A stretch of 49,889 bases of DNA from a virus: the IMG/VR virus record IMGVR_UViG_3300028423_000326, positions 1 to 49,889 of that record, one strand, 5' to 3'. Below the pieces are notes generated by a model. The model did not search any database. It was given only the letters and a program-made list of their open reading frames with translations, and had not been told where the DNA came from. The stretch's first letter is position 1. Each line of letters opens with the position of its first letter. This document shows positions 36,175-43,835 of this stretch, piece by piece. The translations under genes and the position numbers were made by a program.

Positions 36175-36652
36175 GTATAGAATTGGAGATAGTTTAAAAG
36201 TCAAGGATAAGTGGTACAGTTTTCAACAAGTAGTAACAGGGTATGACAATCTTAGATTATTACTAACTGACTCAGACGGCTTTATCACGGAGACTGTTTA
36301 TTCTCAAGTAGAGGATGTGCAAAAACGCACAGAGATACCAGAGTCAGAACTTTATGCTGCTTACTTTGAGAAGCATTTAAACGAAAGTTACAAGCAATAC
36401 TTTGTATCCGATAATAAATACAAATCAAGGTGGTTATGGTCATACAGCTTCGAGGTAGGTGAAGATTCTAAGGCAAATCTATCTGATCTAATTAAACTTG
36501 AAGAAGAAGTTAGCAAAACATTCGGAAATTTAATTAACGAAGGGTATAAGCCTCGTGAATTTTTAACTTTTGCTGAAAACAGTAGAAGTTTTGTCACACA
36601 AGCTACTTTTATACTATCTGATGATAAGAAGGATGAAACTAATGCAGAATAA
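36167..36652 (+). CDS. Unknown protein
   Basis: A GTG at 36167 with GGAGGT nine bases upstream gives 161 aa. The start SRYRIGDSLKVKDKWYSFQQ looks like a small beta barrel; the rest is mixed, with Asp/Lys-rich end. It overlaps both neighbours by about 8-11 nt. Confidence 0.6.
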   Translation: MSRYRIGDSLKVKDKWYSFQQVVTGYDNLRLLLTDSDGFITETVYSQVEDVQKRTEIPESELYAAYFEKHLNESYKQYFVSDNKYKSRWLWSYSFEVGEDSKANLSDLIKLEEEVSKTFGNLINEGYKPREFLTFAENSRSFVTQATFILSDDKKDETNAE

Positions 36653-36971
36653 TAGCGATAAACAAGCCTCAGCAATCCGTGAGAGCCTTAAACTTGCTTG
36701 GGGTGACTGTTACCACCACCTTATCCCAAAAGACGCTACAAATCCACTTGAGGAGCTTGAAGTATACAAGGCTTGGCTCGAATGGTTTGAGGCAGGACAA
36801 ATGGCTACGAATCCCCTCACCTATTTCGTCTTAGGCTATACCATTCGGGACGGAGTGATTGAAGAAGATATTAGCGAGAAGATGGAACAATATCAGCAGC
36901 TATATTCTGAGCAAGGTTATTTGGCTGTGAAGGAATTGGTCGAAGAATTGGAGCGAGATGATGACGAATAA
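36642..36971 (+). CDS. Unknown helical protein
   Basis: From the ATG at 36642 the product is 109 aa (MQNNSDKQASAIRESLKLAW, EVYKAWLEWFEAGQMATNPL). It is helical and acidic, ending ELERDDDE. AAGGA lies upstream. No family recognised. Confidence 0.6.
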   Translation: MQNNSDKQASAIRESLKLAWGDCYHHLIPKDATNPLEELEVYKAWLEWFEAGQMATNPLTYFVLGYTIRDGVIEEDISEKMEQYQQLYSEQGYLAVKELVEELERDDDE

Positions 36972-37185
36972 AGAGCGCAATATGTGGGTGCTGAAACACG
37001 TTGGCGGGATATTAGGACTATTCATCCTGCTGCTAACCTATTTGGTCGGAGTATCCATAGCAACATTCGGCTGGTGGGCTGTCGTAACAGTTCCAGCGGT
37101 AATTTATCTAGGACATATTTCCAATAAACTAGGCGAAGAATATAAAGACAGTTATGAACACATCTTTGATGACAATAACGAGTGA
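36958..37185 (+). CDS. Small two-segment membrane protein
   Basis: This 75-aa protein has two hydrophobic stretches (ILGLFILLLTYLVGVSIATF and WWAVVTVPAVIYLGHI) and an acidic tail. Overlaps both neighbours. Function unknown. Confidence 0.6.
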   Translation: MMTNKERNMWVLKHVGGILGLFILLLTYLVGVSIATFGWWAVVTVPAVIYLGHISNKLGEEYKDSYEHIFDDNNE

Positions 37186-37381
37186 TGAAACTACGGACGA
37201 AATTGAAGGCGTAGAATTTAGCTTTGACGATACGGACGGATTATCTGGTGCTAATCTATTGCTAATGGCTGTGCAAGAATTTCTTATGGACAAGGAGTCT
37301 GTCGAGAAAATGATGACGAGAGTTAATGCGAAAATTGATATGGCTGTGTCTAATGCGGACGAGGAAGCCCCTTTACATTAG
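37154..37381 (+). CDS. Small acidic protein upstream of terminase, unknown
   Basis: This 75-aa acidic protein contains GANLLLMAVQEFLMDKESVE. Neither candidate start (37154, 37169) has a strong ribosome site; coupling to the upstream gene is likely. A GCCCCT/AGGGGC hairpin covers the stop codon but has no T run. Confidence 0.5.
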   Translation: MNTSLMTITSDETTDEIEGVEFSFDDTDGLSGANLLLMAVQEFLMDKESVEKMMTRVNAKIDMAVSNADEEAPLH

Positions 37382-37421
37382 GGGCAGAACATTTACGCAT
37401 AAAAATACGGCGAGGTAAATT

Positions 37422-37638
37422 ATGCAAAAACTATCGGATTTATCACCTGAGCAGAGGTTGGACTTGGGTGATCGGCTCAGAGCTATGCCGGACGATGAGA
37501 AGCGAGAGTTTCTGGAATCGCTTAATGAGCAACAAAGGCTAGATATTCTATACGACCCTATATTGCATATGAGAAAAAAGCAATGGGTAGCTCCAGACGA
37601 AAAAAAGAACATAACGCTTTTACTCTGTGGTCGTGGCT
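37422..37638 (+). CDS. terL: Terminase large subunit, exon 1
   Basis: The ATG follows GAGGT at 7 nt. The 72 codons encode an amino-terminal helix and end in ITLLLCGRG plus the first base of the next codon. Splicing to 37882 restores GRGFGKT, the terminase ATPase Walker A loop (residues about 70-76). Without splicing, translation stops at a TAA at 37644-37646, just inside the intron. The spliced gene is exactly 457 codons. Confidence 0.88.
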
Positions 37639-37881
37639 GGTATTAACAGGGTCACGTAAAACTCCTCTAATTCGGTGGACACCCTTTTTACTAAAGGACA
37701 ATACCGAGCAAGGCTTAACAGCCGTGTGTAACGACTAGGGCGTAAGTCCGTACACTCAAGTGAGTGGAAACGGGGAGCTTGGAATAATATTCCTTGAAGA
37801 TATAGTCTGAACTTCTATGGTAACATAGAGATGCGAGTAATGTCGCTGGCGTAGATTAACGACCTGCGTTGAACATATTTG
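37639..37881 (+). ncRNA. Group I self-splicing intron in terL (243 nt, no internal ORF)
   Basis: The flanking exon bases CGTGGCT (37632-37638) pair with the internal guide GGTCACG (37650-37656), ending in the required U-G pair at the splice site. The intron ends in a G (37881). Core signs are ACGACTA (37731-37737) pairing with TAGTC (37803-37807) as P7, the phrase AAGATATAGTCTG typical of group I introns, a P8-like hairpin around 37751-37766, and a P9-like hairpin CTATG/CATAG with GTAA tetraloop (37815-37828). Removal joins GGC-T and TT-GGT in frame. Intron in the Walker A codons follows the known habit of these elements to sit in invariant sequence. Confidence 0.9.
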
Positions 37882-39035
37882 TTGGTAAAACCTTCACTCT
37901 TTCACGTATGCTAAAGTGGTATCATAGTGAAATGGGTGTAAAGAATATTACAATCGCAGCACCCAGTTCTTTTGACCTAGTTCAAACAATGGTGAAAGGA
38001 AATTCGGGCGTGTTAGAGTGCTATGGTCCACACGAAAAAGCACCTAAGTATTCACCCCATTATAATACACTAGAATGGGATGATGGTGCCACTGCAAGGC
38101 TTATATCTAGTGAGTCTAGTGAAAGATCGCGCGGGGCCAATAGCGAACTATTGCTTGCGGACGAGCTCGGATCATTTGTGGGCGACCCTGTAGACTTTTG
38201 GCATAACCTTGAGTATGGTTTACGTCTAGGTGTTTCACAGGCAATTATTGCAACAACACCACGAGCCACACCGTTAATGATTGAGTTAGTGGAGCGAGCT
38301 AAAGACCCTAATAGTAACGTGCGAATAATACAAGGTACAACTTTGGAGAATGATAACCTCTCCCCTCAGATGCTTGAAAATGCTAGGCGCACAATGAACA
38401 CTAGGCTCGGTCGCAGAGAGGTGATGGGTGAGCTACAACTTAGCAATGAGAAAGCCTGTTGGCAACCTGAATTACTAGACAAGTGTAGAGCTACAGCTAC
38501 AGGGGAGTTTCACCCTAGTAAATGGCGGCGAGCAATTATTGGCGTTGACCCTGCTGGCGGATCTACGAGCAAAGACAGTGACAAAACTGGTATTGTTGCA
38601 GGAATTTTAACCGAATCTGGTAAAGTTCTTATAATTAAAGATTTGACCGACAGGATGACAGGTGAACAAGCTGTTTCTACGATTGCTAAACTTTACTATG
38701 AACTTAAAAATGTCTGCCCAGTTAAGGTCAGAGTCGAATCCAACGGGGTTGGGCAATATTTTAAGAGCATGATTGTTCGCGACCATCCATTTATTCCAGT
38801 TGAGTCATTCCCTAGTACAACGAAGAAATACTCTAGGGCTGTTGCTGCGGCACACCTTTATGAAACTGGCGTAGTGTTTCACGATAAAGATGCAGACCTT
38901 AATGATTTAGAGTCGGAACAGGTGTCATGGGAAGGTTTCAAGAAGAGTCCTGACCATGTTGATGCACTGGGTTTTTGCATAGAAGGGTTAACAGGGAATA
39001 AAAACTTCACAACCCGTAAACAATTTATTTTATAA
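37882..39035 (+). CDS. terL: Terminase large subunit, exon 2
   Basis: Exon 2 completes the DNA-packaging motor. It has GKTFTLSRML after the splice, Walker B LLLADELG, a coupling region with ATTPRAT, and an RNase H-like nuclease with VDPAGG, RVESNG and DHVDALGF providing the metal-binding acidic residues. Spliced length 456 aa is usual for TerL. It binds the portal, cuts concatemers and pumps DNA. It lies on the opposite strand from portal and capsid genes. Confidence 0.9.
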
Positions 39036-39041
39036 AAATTG

Positions 39042-39098
39042 TTGACAAAGACAAGCTCCTTAGATTATATTGGTAGAGATACTTTTATAACTAAGGAG
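39042..39098 (+). promoter_or_regulatory. Sigma70 promoter nested in an SD-masking hairpin before the HNH gene
   Basis: TTGACA (39042-39047) and TATATT (39066-39071) are 18 nt apart, start near 39078. CTCCTTAG (39056-39063), in the promoter spacer, is perfectly complementary to CTAAGGAG (39091-39098), which holds the ribosome binding site of the ATG at 39107. Read-through transcripts from terL can fold and hide the site; transcripts from this promoter lack the first arm. Confidence 0.72.
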
Positions 39099-39106
39099 TT
39101 TTTATT

Positions 39107-39925
39107 ATGGACTTTAGAGAGAAACTAAGGTTAAAGCAGAAGGCAGAACGTGAAGGGCTGGTTGTAGAATCCCATAACGGTTCTGTTGCTAAACTAATTG
39201 AATATGTTGACAGCATGAATTGTTTAATAGAGGTTGGTAGCGGTTATCGTTACTGGACAAGATGGCTGAATTTTCGGGATGGTTCATTCCGTGACCCTTA
39301 TGTAAGAACTAAGATCAGGTCTTATGAAGGTAGAGATAAATTATATGGGGTTGGTGTCTATGACACAGAAGAACAGCTTCATTACTATCACAACGGAAAA
39401 ATCCAAACTTGCGAGTTTTATGAAAGATGGCGTGGAATGATTAGACGTTGTTACTCTGAAGCTGCACTTAGAAAAAAACCTAGCTACAAGGGCGTTACAG
39501 TTTGCGATGAATGGTTGTACTTCACAAAATTTAGAGATTGGATGGAAAAACAACAATGGGAGGGTATGCACTTAGATAAAGACATCATCAAACGTGGGAA
39601 TCGAACCTATTGTCCAGATTACTGTAGTTTTGTTGATGCTGTGACTAATTCTTTCGTAGCACACACCTTCCCTAAAGACAGTGACTACCCTGTTGGTGTT
39701 ACTTATAATAAAAGAAATGACAAATACACCAGTAGATGTAATAACCCCTTCAGCGGTAAACGTGAATGGTTAGGGTTTTTCGACGACCCAATGGAAGCAC
39801 ACAAAGCATGGCAAACCCGTAAGCACGAATTAGCGTGTCAACTTGCTGAGGAACAATCAGACGGACGTGTTGCTAAAGCATTACGAGAACGATATGCGCC
39901 AAATAAGGATTGGACTAAAGCATAA
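39107..39925 (+). CDS. Free-standing HNH-family homing endonuclease with AP2-like domain
   Basis: This 272-aa protein has YERWRGMIRRCYSEAALRK, YKGVTVCDEWLYFTKFRDWM and HLDKDIIKRGNRTYCPDYC, a variant HNH family common in phages, then an AP2-like unit (YPVGVTYNKRNDKYTSRC, EWLGFFDDPMEAHKAW). It starts 71 bp after the intron-bearing terL gene and has its own promoter. It may cut the intronless terL site and so spread the ORF-less intron, as known for some phage intron/endonuclease pairs; that is inference. Confidence 0.85.
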   Translation: MDFREKLRLKQKAEREGLVVESHNGSVAKLIEYVDSMNCLIEVGSGYRYWTRWLNFRDGSFRDPYVRTKIRSYEGRDKLYGVGVYDTEEQLHYYHNGKIQTCEFYERWRGMIRRCYSEAALRKKPSYKGVTVCDEWLYFTKFRDWMEKQQWEGMHLDKDIIKRGNRTYCPDYCSFVDAVTNSFVAHTFPKDSDYPVGVTYNKRNDKYTSRCNNPFSGKREWLGFFDDPMEAHKAWQTRKHELACQLAEEQSDGRVAKALRERYAPNKDWTKA

Positions 39926-39937
39926 CGTACCCCAAAC

Positions 39938-39972
39938 AGCACATTAACCAGCATTTCGCCCAATAATGTGCT
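39938..39972 (+). promoter_or_regulatory. Stem-loop after the HNH gene
   Basis: AGCACATTA (39938-39946) and TAATGTGCT (39964-39972) form a perfect 9-bp stem with a 17-nt loop. No T run follows, so it is not a standard terminator. It may stabilise the mRNA 3' end or act as an operator beside the promoter at 40000. Confidence 0.5.
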
Positions 39973-39999
39973 ATAAATGTATCATTAAAGATGTTAGTG

Positions 40000-40008
40000 T
40001 GTTATACT
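40000..40008 (+). promoter_or_regulatory. Candidate extended -10 promoter
   Basis: TGTTATACT fits the extended -10 form (TGn plus TATACT). No good -35 lies upstream. Start would be near 40015, 22 nt before the small gene at 40037. Confidence 0.4.
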
Positions 40009-40036
40009 TAAAACAAATACTATGGAGGAATAAATT

Positions 40037-40213
40037 ATGATTAAACGATTACGCAAACACTTTGCCGAGAATAATCCAGCAAGTGCTTTTTCACTAGGCA
40101 TCTGGACAATGATATATCTAGTGGGAGCTATCTTGTTATTAGTGTTTGGCGACAGTCCTGCACAAGATGAACGCCGTAAGGCTTATGAGCACGTTTTCGT
40201 CAATCAAGTATAG
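40037..40213 (+). CDS. Small single-pass membrane protein
   Basis: This 58-aa gene has GGAGGA eight bases before its ATG. The product has a basic start (IKRLRKHFAENN), one membrane segment (GIWTMIYLVGAILLLVFG) and a charged end (AQDERRKAYEHVFVNQV). Function unknown. Confidence 0.65.
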   Translation: MIKRLRKHFAENNPASAFSLGIWTMIYLVGAILLLVFGDSPAQDERRKAYEHVFVNQV

Positions 40214-40794
40214 GGTAATCGTGCTAATGCTGGGACAAAGTATAAGCGCCCATACAATAAGACGAAACGTAAAGAGGACTAATATCAATCACGGTTGCAT
40301 CGCCGTTGTCTCCTCCGCAGTAATGATGCCGCAGCCTACAGTGCGTAATCTGTAGGACTAATTTTGTAAAAGTTTAAGTTGGTGACAGGTCAACAGCGGA
40401 TACGTCCCTGTTTCATCACGAGGTTCGAGTCCTCGCACCAACATCGAGTACTAAGCATATCTCATCAATATGTTTGGCGGCAGGAAATTACGGATTAAAT
40501 TCCTACACCCGTTCCTGTCGTGAGCCTTTGAGCCGCTAGTGTAGGGAGGTCTTGATGCTGACTCCACTTAGAGAGTCCCCGTATAGGAGTAAGCGGGAAT
40601 TTAAAATAACAGAGTAGTCCCAATTTATTGGTTGTTATCCTTACCTGTAACAAGGTTTAGCCTGAGAGCATGAAAAGGTTTAATTCTACGAATACTCTTA
40701 AACCACTTCCGCAAGGATAATGGGGGATAAGGATTGAGCGTACACTCGGTCGAGTGTCCCTACTTTAATTAACTCAGACAGAAAGGTAGATAGA
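40214..40794 (+). other. 581-bp non-coding stretch with several RNA stem-loops
   Basis: No convincing gene is present. Stems I see: CCTACAG/CTGTAGG with 8-nt loop (about 40335-40356); a tRNA-like element (40378-40442); CGGCAGGAA/TTCCTGTCG (40478-40486 with 40512-40520); TTATCCTT/AAGGATAA (40635-40642 with 40713-40720) enclosing GGTTTAA/TTAAACC (40677-40683 with 40698-40704); and ACACTC/GAGTGT (40742-40747 with 40752-40757). The density and nesting suggest structured RNA. I could not place it in a known family. Confidence 0.5.
40378..40442 (+). tRNA. Degenerate tRNA / tRNA-like element, anticodon not assignable
   Basis: A 7-bp acceptor stem (GTTGGTG with CACCAAC) and a canonical T-arm (CGAGG-TTCGAGT-CCTCG) are perfect. 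A D-loop-like GCGGATA is present. Only 34 nt lie between acceptor and T-arm, about 5-8 too few, and no standard 5-bp/7-nt anticodon arm forms; ACAGG/CCTGT gives a 5-bp stem with a 17-nt loop instead. Probably a decayed tRNA or a tRNA mimic. CCA is not encoded. Confidence 0.4.
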
Positions 40795-41082
40795 ATGTTA
40801 ATACTTAAATTTGTACGAACCGAAGATGAAGGCACAGTGTTTGATACTGTAACCTGTTCTCATTATAGTCTTTATGACAAGAACAACGGCTTAAAACTCA
40901 TCACAACTTATGATGACCACACTAATACCAAAGGTGTTGAGCGTTGTATTGGTGAAAAATTAAAGTACATTAGCAACTCAACAGTTACTTACAATGCAGG
41001 TTATGACGCTTGTTTTGTGATGGATTCCTCTGGTAAAACTATTGACACAATCCGTAAGAGCAAGGAGGTTGGTTATGACTGA
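40795..41082 (+). CDS. Unknown protein
   Basis: This 95-aa protein has a beta-rich look (MLILKFVRTEDEGTVFDTVT, CFVMDSSGKTIDTIRKS). GAAAGGTAG lies before the ATG. It ends within a tiny overlapping frame and is followed by a terminator. No family recognised. Confidence 0.6.
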   Translation: MLILKFVRTEDEGTVFDTVTCSHYSLYDKNNGLKLITTYDDHTNTKGVERCIGEKLKYISNSTVTYNAGYDACFVMDSSGKTIDTIRKSKEVGYD

Positions 41083-41101
41083 TGGTTGGCAAGACATCTA
41101 G
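41075..41101 (+). CDS. Eight-residue micro-ORF MTDGWQDI
   Basis: A strong AAGGAGG is seven bases before the ATG, followed by only eight codons. The WQDI end resembles the beginning of DUF551-type phage proteins, so it may be a gene remnant or a leader peptide. It lies just before a terminator. Confidence 0.3.
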   Translation: MTDGWQDI

Positions 41102-41116
41102 CACAATTCCCCAGTT

Positions 41117-41146
41117 AGCCCTGACGCAATGTTGGGGCTTTTCTTT
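41117..41146 (+). terminator. Intrinsic terminator
   Basis: AGCCCT (41117-41122) pairs with GGGGCT (41134-41139) around an 11-nt loop; TTTTCTTT follows. It closes the unit containing the gene at 40795. Confidence 0.7.
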
Positions 41147-41422
41147 ATAACCGTACTATCAGTACCAAGGTTTACTATATCCTAAACTCTCGCCAATTAT
41201 TACCGCATGTTTGCCCATTAGCGAACTCGCCTAAATATCCCGTAATTGTTACAATCGTGGTGATTATATCCCATTATATGCCTTAATCGTTACTACTGTA
41301 ACATTTTGGTCTACGTTAAGTTACTAAATTTATGCACCTTTTGTAGACTAATGTCCTTGACACATCATTCTACGTACATTATACTCTAGGCTCTGTTGAA
41401 ATGAATCTGGAGGGAATAATTT
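41147..41422 (+). promoter_or_regulatory. AT-rich intergenic region with promoter and two palindromes
   Basis: No gene is visible. It holds ATTGTTACAAT (41245-41255), the palindrome GTTAC-TACT-GTAAC (41289-41302) and the promoter at 41357. The palindromes are plausible operators upstream of the nucleotide-metabolism genes. Confidence 0.5.
41357..41385 (+). promoter_or_regulatory. Strong sigma70 promoter for the exonuclease/kinase operon
   Basis: TTGACA (41357-41362) and TATACT (41380-41385) are separated by exactly 17 nt. Start near 41392, 31 nt before the exonuclease ATG. This is read by host RNA polymerase, so the genes may be early. Confidence 0.85.
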
Positions 41423-41968
41423 ATGAAGAATTACCTTATGGTAGATATTGAAAGCCTAAATAATACACCTGACGCTGTTATCCTAAGTATTGGTGCAGTG
41501 TTATTTAATGAAAAGGGTGTGGCTAAGGATAAGTATTATGCTGCTGTTGACATCCAATCTTGCCTAGACGCTGGACTCACTATTGGTGGAGATACTTTAC
41601 TCTGGTGGCATAAGCAAAGCGATGAAGCCCGAAAGGTATTCTTAGAGAAAACTGTGCCACTTAAGAAGGCATTACAAGGCCTTAAGAATTACACCTATAA
41701 ACATTGTCATACTTATGATATTCCTGTTGTAGCTAATTCTCCGTCATTTGATTGCGTCATATTGCGTAATGCTTATCGTGCTGTTGGTGAAGATGCGTTC
41801 TGGAAGTTCTGGCGTGAATTGGATTATCGCACAATGAAGAGTTTGAAAGGCGCACCTAAGATTGAACGTGGTGAAGATAACGTAGCGCACAATGCCTTAG
41901 CTGATGCTTATGCTCAAGCCAATCACACCATTGCTATTAACAAACACTTTGACGGGATTATTCTGTAA
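41423..41968 (+). CDS. DEDDh 3'-5' exonuclease (T4 DexA-like)
   Basis: This 181-aa DnaQ-fold exonuclease has MVDIES (D8, E10), SPSFDC (D110), and HNALADA (H156, D161), the four acidic residues and His of DEDDh enzymes. The WWHKQSDEAR segment is typical of DexA/RNase T-like phage proteins. It probably degrades single-stranded ends or host DNA and recycles nucleotides for the kinase and ThyX downstream. Confidence 0.88.
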   Translation: MKNYLMVDIESLNNTPDAVILSIGAVLFNEKGVAKDKYYAAVDIQSCLDAGLTIGGDTLLWWHKQSDEARKVFLEKTVPLKKALQGLKNYTYKHCHTYDIPVVANSPSFDCVILRNAYRAVGEDAFWKFWRELDYRTMKSLKGAPKIERGEDNVAHNALADAYAQANHTIAINKHFDGIIL

Positions 41969-41980
41969 GGAGGACTTGAC

Positions 41981-42145
41981 TTGAAAGAATTATTGAATTA
42001 TGCTTTAGTGAGTGTCACCGCCGCTGTCTTTGCGCTAGGATTAGAATGGAGCTATCACCAGATTACTGATGTAAAAGTTGAGCCTAAACAAGTGACACAG
42101 TGTTATGAAAGTAATCAACAGCTATATGCTGAGTATAAATTTTAA
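41981..42145 (+). CDS. Small membrane-anchored protein
   Basis: A TTG at 41981 follows AAGGAGG. The 54-aa product has one hydrophobic segment (LVSVTAAVFALGLEW) and a short outer part with one Cys. Function unknown. Confidence 0.6.
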   Translation: MKELLNYALVSVTAAVFALGLEWSYHQITDVKVEPKQVTQCYESNQQLYAEYKF

Positions 42146-42161
42146 TTGGGAGGAGTGAATT

Positions 42162-42953
42162 ATGCAATACCGTAACATTAAGGTGAAAGTGCCTACGCCA
42201 GAAATTAGTCGAATGGTTCAGGAGAAATTGTTTGAGAAGGGTGTTCGGTGGTTAGCATTTGGTAACAATGCAACGTTCACTGATTCTAAATTCTTATTTA
42301 TTGACTCTGATGGAGTTCTAACTGTAGAAGATAGTAACCAAGATTATTTTGAACGACATTATTGTAAACAAGTTCATTACCTGCAAATTCTTACTGGTGA
42401 TGATAATGGGAGTCTTTACAGAAACCAATCTGAAGATGTAATTTATTATCACCTAAATGGTGAGAGTTATTGGTGCGGGAATAGTATTATAGTGGAATCA
42501 GTAGAATTTGAGACAGAGTTCAATCTTGGGCTAAAATCAGGTCGAGTAAAACTAATCAACGTAAACGAGGAGGAAATTACTATGCGATCAAATGAAATGC
42601 CTAAGTTAGAGGCGGGGAAGCATTTTGTTAAAATGAAAGATGGTCGAGAAGCGCTTGTTTTAACAGGTGGAGCATTGTTGTACTTGGATGTGCGTGCCGC
42701 AAATACAGGTGAATTCGGTGGATGGGATAGTTTTTCAAATGTATCTGACAGAATTGAGGCTATTTATGAGATCGAAAACCCTGCATTTACCGGCGGTTTG
42801 AATTTAGAAACAGAAGATGACGACAACCAGTATCTAACATTAATCTGGAAGCGTGATTCTGAAGCAGATAAACGCCGAGAAGAGTATGAACAATTACAGC
42901 GTCAAATTGCTGACCTACAATCTCAGGCAAATAAACTCGGAGAAAGTCTATGA
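42162..42953 (+). CDS. Two-domain unknown protein, possibly a fusion
   Basis: This 263-aa protein has a front half (MQYRNIKVKVPTPEISRMVQ, LFEKGVRWLAFG) seen in small phage proteins. The second half starts MRSNEMPKLEAGKHFVKMKD and ends in a coiled coil. A strong AGGAGG lies eight bases before the in-frame ATG at 42582, so the second half may also be made alone. It looks like two once-separate genes joined in frame. Confidence 0.65.
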   Translation: MQYRNIKVKVPTPEISRMVQEKLFEKGVRWLAFGNNATFTDSKFLFIDSDGVLTVEDSNQDYFERHYCKQVHYLQILTGDDNGSLYRNQSEDVIYYHLNGESYWCGNSIIVESVEFETEFNLGLKSGRVKLINVNEEEITMRSNEMPKLEAGKHFVKMKDGREALVLTGGALLYLDVRAANTGEFGGWDSFSNVSDRIEAIYEIENPAFTGGLNLETEDDDNQYLTLIWKRDSEADKRREEYEQLQRQIADLQSQANKLGESL

Positions 42954-43618
42954 CACAACAACCACGCCTAATCCTCTTGTCTGCTCCTATTGGGGCAGGT
43001 AAGACGGAGCTAGTTAATGCGATTAAGCCTAAATATGGCCTAATTGAATCACGCTGTAAAGACCATTTGTTCACATTGACGCAGAACTTGTTCAATGTCC
43101 CTGAGCAAGAGTTCTTTGAGCTATACAATAACCGAGATATTAAGGAAACACCTTTGTCCGTATTCTCTGTACCGAATGAAGAAGCGTATAAGTTGGGCAA
43201 ATTACTCGGTAAAGAAACCTTGCTTATATCTGTTGCTCATAATCAGCGTAACGGGAGTCCACGGACAGCGTTATCAGTCAGAGAGGTAATGATATTTGTT
43301 TCTGAGCTAATCTGTAAGCCATTATTCGGCAAGGATTACTTCGGCAAATGTCGTGCAGCAACACTTAATGGTAATAATATCTACATTGATGATAGCTGCT
43401 TTGGTACTGCCGATGAAATTAAGCCAGCAGTTGCTCGGATTGGTATGGACAATATTCTCCTTATCCGAATCAAAGGTAGAGGTGATTTTGATGGAGATTC
43501 ACGCCAATATGTTCCAGATGGAGTTGTCAAGAATACCGTTGACGTGTATAATGACGGGACACTTGAGGAATTTATTGCTAAGTGTGATGACATTATTAGT
43601 GGATTTGTAGGAGGATAA
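42950..43618 (+). CDS. Deoxynucleoside monophosphate kinase (T4 gp1-like)
   Basis: This 222-aa P-loop kinase has Walker A GAGKT at 15-19 (LSAPIGAGKTELV) and TALSVREVMIFVSE followed by FGKDYFGK, matching T4 gene 1-type dNMP kinases. It would phosphorylate dNMPs to dNDPs for phage DNA. It overlaps the upstream gene by 4 nt and fits with ThyX 1.2 kb downstream. Confidence 0.82.
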   Translation: MTQQPRLILLSAPIGAGKTELVNAIKPKYGLIESRCKDHLFTLTQNLFNVPEQEFFELYNNRDIKETPLSVFSVPNEEAYKLGKLLGKETLLISVAHNQRNGSPRTALSVREVMIFVSELICKPLFGKDYFGKCRAATLNGNNIYIDDSCFGTADEIKPAVARIGMDNILLIRIKGRGDFDGDSRQYVPDGVVKNTVDVYNDGTLEEFIAKCDDIISGFVGG

Positions 43619-43621
43619 AAT

Positions 43622-43834
43622 ATGGATGGTTTTACACCACTTATTGCTACCATAATGTTTGCCCTATTTGCTGGTGGAATTTATGCGGAATATAACAGGA
43701 ATGTTGAACCAATCGAACACAAAATTAAACACTACTGCACAGATATTGGTTCAGAATTACAGTCGTATGACCGTGACGATGAATTAGTTTCTGAAAATGG
43801 GGCAACATTTACGTATAAATTGGAGGATGAATAA
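43622..43834 (+). CDS. Small single-pass membrane protein
   Basis: This 70-aa protein has one amino-terminal membrane segment (LIATIMFALFAGGIYAEY) and an acidic cytoplasmic or periplasmic tail. Function unknown. Confidence 0.6.
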   Translation: MDGFTPLIATIMFALFAGGIYAEYNRNVEPIEHKIKHYCTDIGSELQSYDRDDELVSENGATFTYKLEDE

Positions 43835-43835
43835 T

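Noticed and set aside
37369-37387. GCCCCT/AGGGGC hairpin at the end of the gene before terL
   Set aside because: Stem is sound but no T run follows, so I do not call it a terminator.
40443-40794. A second group I intron in the non-coding stretch
   Set aside because: The hairpin at 40742 resembles the P8 of the terL intron, but I see no P7 pair, no guide pairing and no interrupted gene.
42007-42060. Treating the gene at 41981 as a classical Rz-type spanin
   Set aside because: It has a single anchor but is too short and lies far from the lysis genes.
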